From contig CALPKD020000012.1 in the NCBI GenBank assembly GCA_943324055.2, positions 1-12,271 of the forward strand: a stretch of DNA of 12,271 bases, given 5' to 3'. The notes under the pieces are model-generated. The model saw only the letters and a list, made by a program, of their open reading frames with translations, searched no databases and had not been told where the DNA came from. Made by a program: the position numbers and the translations under genes. The number at the start of each line of letters is the position of its first letter. Position 1 is the first letter of the stretch. The stretch comes from Chitinophaga pinensis (GTDB lineage: Bacteria; Bacteroidota; Bacteroidia; Chitinophagales; Chitinophagaceae). This document shows, in pieces, positions 6,883 through 12,271 of the stretch.

Positions 6883-7905
6883 TTATTTGGTGTTCGTACT
6901 CGTTGAATTTCTAACGGTGAGTACTGAATTAATCACTATGTTTTCATTTTGAATAATACTTTTTCTTTTTGCTAAGTGGTTAAATAAAATTTTTGCAGCT
7001 TCTTTGCCAATCTCATAGGCAGGCTGTGTTATAGTTGTAAGTGAAGGGTTTAATAAGTCGGCTGTTCTTAAGTTTGAGAAGGAGATGATCTTTACATCTT
7101 TTGGGATGTTTATTTTTAATTCATTACAAACTTTATAAGTTTTCAAAGCTAGTTTTTCAACTGAAGCGAAAATCCCATCTACATGCTTCTTACCAGTGAG
7201 CATTTTTTTAATTTTAGATGCGTTTGTTTTTTCATCAGCACCACATTTGATGATGAATGATTCATCGTGTTGGATGTCATATTTATTTAATGCTTCAAAA
7301 TATCCTTGTTTTCTTTTTTGGTCAATCGATAAATGGTCGGATATGGATAGATATGCAATATTTTTGCAACCACTTTTTATTAAGTGTTCAGTAGCTATAA
7401 ATCCACTCGCAAAATCATTCGTTGTAACTTTTGCTGTTTCTATTTCATGACAAATTCTGTCGAAAAATACAACAGGAATGCCTGCTTGAATTAATTCATT
7501 TAATTGAGTTAATGAATTTGTATTACTTGATACAGAAATTAAAATTCCATCTACTCTTCCATTTGACAAATGCTGTAAAATACTAGCTTCTTTTTCAAAA
7601 TCGTCATTTGTAGTATAGATAAGCACATGGTAACTGAATTCTTGTGCAATGGACTCTGCACCACTTATTGCTTGTATAAAATAATTGTTTGTTAATTCCG
7701 GTACAATTACCGCAATCGTTTTGCTTTTTTGATTTCGTAAAAATCCAGCATAGGGGTTAGGCGTGTATCCCATCTCTTGTGCCTTTGCGATTACCTTCTT
7801 TTTGGTTTCACTACTTATTTCATGACTATCCCTGAGTGCTTTTGACACTGAAGAGATAGAGATATTAGTCGCATGCGCGAGGTCTTTTAGGTTTACTTTA
7901 TGCAT
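6883..7905 (-). CDS. LacI/GalR-family transcriptional regulator
   Basis: A 340-residue sugar-responsive DNA-binding protein, the standard family length. Residues 3-22 form the LacI helix-turn-helix (VNLKDLAHATNISISSVSKAL, with the recognition helix around SSVSKAL). Residues 46-60 hold the GYTPNPYAGFLRN hinge, which includes the minor-groove leucine. From residue 62 on comes the periplasmic-binding-protein-like effector domain: TIAVIVPELTNNYF at 63-76, GRVDGILIS at 116-124, the dimer and ligand segment PVVFFDR at 144-150, VDGIFASVEKLAL at 242-254, and TTITQPAYEIG at 290-300. The start ATG 7905 is the only one giving a complete helix-turn-helix. It diverges from susC over 150 bases with palindromic operator candidates, so it probably controls the susCD locus and itself. 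The effector sugar cannot be predicted from the sequence. Confidence 0.95.
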   Translation of the reverse strand: MHKVNLKDLAHATNISISSVSKALRDSHEISSETKKKVIAKAQEMGYTPNPYAGFLRNQKSKTIAVIVPELTNNYFIQAISGAESIAQEFSYHVLIYTTNDDFEKEASILQHLSNGRVDGILISVSSNTNSLTQLNELIQAGIPVVFFDRICHEIETAKVTTNDFASGFIATEHLIKSGCKNIAYLSISDHLSIDQKRKQGYFEALNKYDIQHDESFIIKCGADEKTNASKIKKMLTGKKHVDGIFASVEKLALKTYKVCNELKINIPKDVKIISFSNLRTADLLNPSLTTITQPAYEIGKEAAKILFNHLAKRKSIIQNENIVINSVLTVRNSTSTNTK

Positions 7906-7939
7906 ATATATAGATACAAGTTAAGAAAACGTAGCTATC

Positions 7940-7974
7940 ATTTACGAAAATAAAACGAAAACGATATCGCAAAT
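7940..7974. promoter_or_regulatory. Candidate LacI-family operator region between lacI-type gene and susC
   Basis: Two short palindromes sit close together. The first is CGATATCG at 7962-7969, a perfect 8-base palindrome. The second is ATTTACGAAAAT at 7940-7951, a 10-of-12 palindrome centred on CG, as many LacI-family operators are. The heptamer ACGAAAA also occurs at 7944-7950 and again at 7955-7961, exactly 11 bases apart, about one helical turn. Which element the regulator uses is not decided by the sequence. The region lies 35-70 bases before the lacI-type start and 80-115 bases before the susC start. Confidence 0.45.
7945..7973 (-). promoter_or_regulatory. Candidate promoter of the LacI-family regulator gene
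   Basis: On the minus strand TTTG (7973-7970) is followed after 17 bases by TATTTTCG (7952-7945), which differs from TAnnTTTG at one base. This fits the Bacteroidota -33/-7 arrangement and gives a leader of about 30 bases. The palindrome CGATATCG lies in the spacer, directly next to the -33 box, which would suit autorepression. For susC on the other strand only a weak candidate was seen: TTTG at 8007-8010, then TATTCTAT at 8032-8039 with a 21-base spacer and a very short leader. Confidence 0.45.
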
Positions 7975-8055
7975 AAATACGAATGGTAGTATTATAATGA
8001 TTGTTTTTTGTCTGAACTTGAGTCCAGTTTTTATTCTATAAATTAATCGATTGCT

Positions 8056-11025
8056 ATGCTAATTAAAAAATGTTTTTTGGTATTATTCACAATGTGCGCT
8101 TTTGTTTTTGCAAATGCACAACAAACAGTGAGTGGTAAAGTGTATTCTGCTGATGGTCAAGTACTTGGAGGCGCGACCATTTCAGTAAAAGGTATTAAAC
8201 TGAATACAATTACAAAGGAAGATGGTACTTATAGTATCAATATTCCAAAGGGAGCAAGTACTTTACTTGTGGCTACTTTTATTGGGTATCTGCCTTCTCA
8301 AATAGACGCAAAAGGCAAATCTTCCATAAATATGGTACTTCAAAAAGAAGACAATCAACTTAATGAGGTGGTTGTAGTGGGTTACGGTACTCAAAAGAAA
8401 AGAGATGTAACTGGTTCTGTGGTTTCCGTTGGAAAGGACAGATTACAAAGTTTACCTAACACAAATATTCTTCAAGCTATTCAAGGATCTGTTCCAGGGG
8501 TTCAGATTAATATGAATGGTGGTGGTGCCGAATCAAATGATCAATCTATTTTGATTAGAGGTCGAAATTCAATTAGTGCTAGTACAAGTCCACTTATTAT
8601 TTGGGATGGTATTCCTTACGAAGGAGGAGTTTCTGAGTTAAATCCAAATGACGTAGAGTCTATTGAAATACTTAAGGATGCATCTGCAACTGCAATTTAT
8701 GGTGCTCGTGGTTCTAACGGGGTTATTTTAGTTACTTCTAAGCAAGGTAAAAAAGGTAAGATGGTAATTACCTATGATGGAAGTTATGGTACACAAGAAA
8801 TTACAAACAAGCCAAATTTACTAAATGGCGCTGATTTCTATAAGTTTAAGACTACAAGATTAAATTCCTCTAATCTTATTTCAGCGGGTGAGCAAAATGC
8901 ATACGATTTCAAAAATTGGATTGATTGGTATGATTTATCAACTCAACAAGGAATTAGATCTCAACATTCTATAACAGTTGCTGGCGCTTCAGATAAGGTA
9001 AACTACTATTTTGGTGGTACATTTTTAGACGTAACTGGAGTAGCTTTAAATGATAAGTTTAAACGTTATTCAATTCGTCCGAATTTAGAAGTGAAAGTGA
9101 CCAATTGGTTAACGGTTGCTACTAGTACACAAATTTCAGTTCAAGTTAGAGATGGTTTGCCAGTTGAATTTGATGATACTAGAAACGCAGGAGGTGGTGC
9201 AAACTTTTTTAATCCTTTAACAACACCTTATGTTTATAATACATTAAGTGATGGCACTGTATCAACAGTTCCAACAATTGCAATGTATGCATATCCGGAT
9301 TATACTCAATCAAGAAATCCATTATCTAACTTATTGGTAAAGAATGCTGATAAATCATACCGTATTTTTTCTGCGAATAATTTAAAAATTGACTTTCCGT
9401 TTTTAGTTGGCTTATCCTATAAATTAAACACAGGTTTTGAGTACGAGAATACAACTAAGAAAACATATTGGGGAAGGGAGGTTGCAACAGGGTATGAAGG
9501 TAATGGGGTAGCCGAAACTTATAATGCATTGAATAGAAGTTTTACGGTCGAGAATATCATAAATTATTCTAAAGAGTTTGGTAAAAATTCTATTAATATT
9601 ACTGGATTATATAGTAGCCAGTCAAAGGATTTTGATAGAGATCAATTAACTGGTCAAGGTTTCCCAAATGATGTATTAACGAATTATCAAATGGCTAGCG
9701 CCGCTTTGCTAACTCCATCTTCTGCGAATAACAAACAAAATTTAATTTCTCAAATGGCACGTATTAATTACGGGTATGATGGAAAATATTTGTTGACATT
9801 GACTGCGCGTAGAGATGGATTTTCAGGATTTGGTGTAGATAACAAATATGGTATTTTCCCTTCAGCTGCATTAGCTTGGAATTTACATAAAGAAGGATTC
9901 ATGAAAAGCGTAAGTTTTATCAATAATTTAAAATTGAGAGTGTCTTATGGATTGAATGGTAACCAAGCGATTTCGCCATATAGTTCTTTAGCAAAGTTGT
10001 CGAACAACTATCCATATTTAAACGGTACGACCATGTTACCTGGGTATGTTCCAAATAGTTTATCAAACGGTAAGTTAGGATGGGAATCAACAAAGTCAAC
10101 TACAGTGGGAGCAGATTTTGCAATATTGAAAAGCAGAATCCAAGGAACAGTCGATTTTTATAAATCAAATACAGAAGATTTATTGTTATACAGAGTTATT
10201 TCATCCGTACATGGGTTTAATAAAGTATTACAAAATATCGGTAAAACGGCTAATAAAGGTTTTGAAATTGGTTTAACAACTACCAATATTAGGACTAAAG
10301 AATTTACATGGACATCCAATATGAACCTTTCTCACAATGAAAACAAAATTGTTGATTTATATGGAGATGGTACGGATGATAAAGCCAATGCATGGTTTAT
10401 TGGTAAGCCAATCAATGTGATTTATGGATTAGAAAGCGCAGGTGTATTTAAATATGCGGAAGAAATTCCTGCATCTGTTCAAAAGACATCTCAGTTAGGA
10501 TGGGTAAAAGTGAATAATTACAATGGGGATACTTTGATTGATGCCAATGACCGTCATATCATTGGACAAACTGATCCTAAATTTATTTGGGGTTTGACTA
10601 ATACTTTTAAATACAAAGGATTAAGTGTGATGGTCTTTATTCATGGTGTAAATGGAGTTACAAAAAGAGATCCATTTGAAGACGATAACGTATTTACAGA
10701 TACTAAACGTAATACTACCTATAAAGATTGGTGGTCCCCAACTAATATTAAAGGAACACACTTTTCGAACGATGCAAAAGCAAATCCTTACGGCGTAAAC
10801 TTTTATGAGAGCGGAGATTTTATTAGAATAAAGGATATTTCAATTGGTTATGATTTTCAAGCAGACGAGCTTAAAAAATTAAGATTAACAGCATGTAAAA
10901 TTTATGTTACTGGAAGAAATATGTTCACATTTACTAAATACAAAGCGCTAGATCCTGAATTTAACAATCAGTATAGTCTTCCACTACAAAAGGAATTAGT
11001 ATTTGGTTTATCAATAACATTATAA
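8056..11025 (+). CDS. SusC/RagA-family TonB-linked outer membrane transporter
   Basis: A 989-residue outer-membrane beta-barrel that imports oligosaccharides or other large nutrients using TonB energy, working with a SusD lipoprotein lid. The signal peptide (1-21) ends FANA before QQ. Residues 23-96 are the carboxypeptidase-regulatory-like domain (VSGKVYSADGQVLGGATISV). LNEVVVVGYGTQKKRDVTGS at 102-121 is the typical SusC TonB-box and plug-start region. The plug follows to about 230, with GSVPGVQI, IRGRNS, IWDGIPY, NPNDVESIEILKDASATAIYGARG and NGVILVTSKQG. The remainder alternates aromatic-rich strands and loops and ends in ELVFGLSITL, a beta-signal-like last strand. There is no N-terminal STN domain, so signalling to an anti-sigma factor is not expected. 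It forms a unit with susD, 19 bases downstream, and is divergent from the LacI-type regulator. The substrate is unknown. Confidence 0.96.
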   Translation: MLIKKCFLVLFTMCAFVFANAQQTVSGKVYSADGQVLGGATISVKGIKLNTITKEDGTYSINIPKGASTLLVATFIGYLPSQIDAKGKSSINMVLQKEDNQLNEVVVVGYGTQKKRDVTGSVVSVGKDRLQSLPNTNILQAIQGSVPGVQINMNGGGAESNDQSILIRGRNSISASTSPLIIWDGIPYEGGVSELNPNDVESIEILKDASATAIYGARGSNGVILVTSKQGKKGKMVITYDGSYGTQEITNKPNLLNGADFYKFKTTRLNSSNLISAGEQNAYDFKNWIDWYDLSTQQGIRSQHSITVAGASDKVNYYFGGTFLDVTGVALNDKFKRYSIRPNLEVKVTNWLTVATSTQISVQVRDGLPVEFDDTRNAGGGANFFNPLTTPYVYNTLSDGTVSTVPTIAMYAYPDYTQSRNPLSNLLVKNADKSYRIFSANNLKIDFPFLVGLSYKLNTGFEYENTTKKTYWGREVATGYEGNGVAETYNALNRSFTVENIINYSKEFGKNSINITGLYSSQSKDFDRDQLTGQGFPNDVLTNYQMASAALLTPSSANNKQNLISQMARINYGYDGKYLLTLTARRDGFSGFGVDNKYGIFPSAALAWNLHKEGFMKSVSFINNLKLRVSYGLNGNQAISPYSSLAKLSNNYPYLNGTTMLPGYVPNSLSNGKLGWESTKSTTVGADFAILKSRIQGTVDFYKSNTEDLLLYRVISSVHGFNKVLQNIGKTANKGFEIGLTTTNIRTKEFTWTSNMNLSHNENKIVDLYGDGTDDKANAWFIGKPINVIYGLESAGVFKYAEEIPASVQKTSQLGWVKVNNYNGDTLIDANDRHIIGQTDPKFIWGLTNTFKYKGLSVMVFIHGVNGVTKRDPFEDDNVFTDTKRNTTYKDWWSPTNIKGTHFSNDAKANPYGVNFYESGDFIRIKDISIGYDFQADELKKLRLTACKIYVTGRNMFTFTKYKALDPEFNNQYSLPLQKELVFGLSITL

Positions 11026-11044
11026 TTTATAAAAACGAATTAGT

Positions 11045-12271
11045 ATGAATAATAAAATAAAAATTTCAGTCGCAATAATGATATTTATTGTTGGGATTGG
11101 ATGTAGCAAGGATTTTTTAACTGAAAAACCTTTAGCGGTAATCGCCCCAGATAATTTGTATGTGGACAAAAAGGGTTTTGAAGCGGGGTTGTATGGTTTA
11201 TATAATTTATGGAGAAGAGAGCGTAGAGGTTTAGATGCAGGTGGATCTAATGATATGGCTATTACAGCAGCCGTTATTGGAGTTGATAATGCATTTAGTT
11301 TGAGACCAGCTGGTAATGCACCTGAGCAAGTTTTTAATGATTTTGGTGTAAGATTAAACTCATCAGACGGAAGTATAAAAAGTTTATGGGAGTGGTTGTA
11401 CCAAACCATTAATGCATCTAATACGATCATTGACCGTTCTGATAATACAAGTATTAAATGGTCAGATGTAGAAAAAAAGCAAATTGTAGGTGAGGCAAAA
11501 CTTATAAGGGCTTGGGCGTATCGTCATTTGACTTATTTGTTTGGTGATGTGCCATTAAATATTCATGAGTCTTCAGGAGCAAATATTAAAACGGATTGGA
11601 CGCGAACACCTGCTGCGGACATAAGAAAACAAATGGAAGCTGATTTATTGTATGCCGAAGCTAATTTGTCAGATTTGCCAATAACAGAGGGCAGAGCGAG
11701 TAAGGTGGTAGCTCAGCATTATTTGGCTGAACTATACTTAAAAACTGGAGAATATCAAAAAGCAAAAGACAAAGCGAACTTGGTAATTAATAATGCAAAT
11801 TATAAATTAATCAATGCTCGTTATGGCGCCAAGGCAGCTCAGCCTGGAACTCCATTTACAGATATGTTCTTGGATGGTAATTCAAATAGAAGTCAAGGTA
11901 ATACAGAAGCATTATGGGTAATACAAAATGAATATTTATCAACCGGGGGGGATGCAAATATTATGAGAAGATGGTGGGTAAACAGATATGTAGATAATAA
12001 AATTGGCACTAAAACACCATTAACTTATTCAATCGATTACGGTGGAAGAGGTTTGGGAAGATTTGCAATTACAAAATTTGCAATATCTGTTTATGAGCCA
12101 ACAGATTATAGAGGTTCGGCTTATGCAATAAGAACTGGTTATTTAATGAATAATGCGGCATCGCTTCCAACAAATGTAAATGCAGTGGTTAAACCCACTT
12201 GTACTACTGCGGGGTATTCCACAGGAGCAACTGGTGGACGTGTCGGTATTGATTCAGTAATATTTAGTATG
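11045..12271 (+). CDS. RagB/SusD-family nutrient-binding surface lipoprotein (runs off the right edge)
   Basis: SusD proteins sit on the cell surface, bind glycans and close over the SusC channel. The first 409 residues are visible from ATG 11045. Residues 1-20 form a lipoprotein signal ending in GIGC, with the acylated cysteine at C20 followed by SKDFLTEKP, the usual SusD start. EAKLIRAWAYRHLTYLFGDVPL (split as 150-160 and 161-171) is the conserved SusD_N helix with its FGDVPL ending. Residues 217-248 read as a TPR-like helical pair (VAQHYLAELYLKTGEYQKAK). The later part (about 290 on) corresponds to the substrate-facing C-terminal domain and is incomplete because the window ends. It lies 19 bases after susC and is surely co-transcribed with it. 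Only the window edge truncates it; no frameshift was seen. Confidence 0.95.
   Translation, partial: MNNKIKISVAIMIFIVGIGCSKDFLTEKPLAVIAPDNLYVDKKGFEAGLYGLYNLWRRERRGLDAGGSNDMAITAAVIGVDNAFSLRPAGNAPEQVFNDFGVRLNSSDGSIKSLWEWLYQTINASNTIIDRSDNTSIKWSDVEKKQIVGEAKLIRAWAYRHLTYLFGDVPLNIHESSGANIKTDWTRTPAADIRKQMEADLLYAEANLSDLPITEGRASKVVAQHYLAELYLKTGEYQKAKDKANLVINNANYKLINARYGAKAAQPGTPFTDMFLDGNSNRSQGNTEALWVIQNEYLSTGGDANIMRRWWVNRYVDNKIGTKTPLTYSIDYGGRGLGRFAITKFAISVYEPTDYRGSAYAIRTGYLMNNAASLPTNVNAVVKPTCTTAGYSTGATGGRVGIDSVIFSM

Noticed and set aside
6896..6924. Inverted repeat GTACTC/GAGTAC near the fbp and lacI-type 3' ends
   Set aside because: The loop is long, the inner GTT/AAC pairing leaves a bulge, and no T tract follows on either strand. 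It also lies within the regulator's coding sequence, so it is not a credible terminator.
8032..8039. TATTCTAT as the susC -7 box after TTTG at 8007-8010
   Set aside because: It matches the consensus poorly, and it would leave a leader of only about 10 bases, so it was not listed as a feature.
11020..11430. A 136-codon minus-strand open frame over the start of susD
   Set aside because: The plus strand here clearly encodes the SusD lipoprotein signal and N-terminal domain; the opposite frame is a shadow.

Overview
The window looks like a chromosomal segment of a member of the Bacteroidota, probably near the Chitinophagaceae. The reasons are a SusC/SusD outer-membrane pair, AT-rich intergenic DNA with TAnnTTTG-type -7 boxes, weak Shine-Dalgarno sequences, and a ClpC of the long Bacteroidota type. 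The family-level placement is inference from protein style only. I see no tRNA, rRNA, insertion sequence, CRISPR array or phage gene.

Layout, left to right. Positions 1-817 (minus) hold the N-terminal 272 residues of the DNA primase DnaG, which runs off the left edge. A small STAS-domain protein (897-1295, minus) lies upstream of it in the same direction and diverges from clpC (1390-3993, plus), which encodes a full-length AAA+ unfoldase. clpC ends in a strong intrinsic terminator, and that hairpin is also the last codons of the convergent ubiX-like gene (3994-4551, minus). Upstream of ubiX and co-directional with it is a secreted protein (4586-5701, minus, TTG start) with an N-terminal beta-rich domain and a C-terminal TonB-receptor-plug-like domain but no beta-barrel. 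A 177-base divergent promoter region follows, then class 1 fructose-1,6-bisphosphatase (5879-6880, plus). Only 2 bases beyond its stop lies the stop of a convergent LacI-family regulator gene (6883-7905, minus). That regulator diverges from a susC gene (8056-11025, plus) and a susD gene (11045 to beyond the right edge), separated from them by 150 bases that contain candidate operators.

How they fit together. The left half is housekeeping: replication priming, protein quality control, prenylated-flavin synthesis and gluconeogenesis. The right half is the start of a polysaccharide or glycan uptake locus: SusC is the TonB-dependent channel, SusD the surface lipoprotein that captures substrate, and the adjacent divergent LacI-type protein is the likely local regulator. 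The substrate cannot be told, because any glycoside hydrolases would lie beyond the right edge. The least explained items are the barrel-less plug protein next to ubiX and the STAS protein whose usual phosphorylation site is replaced.
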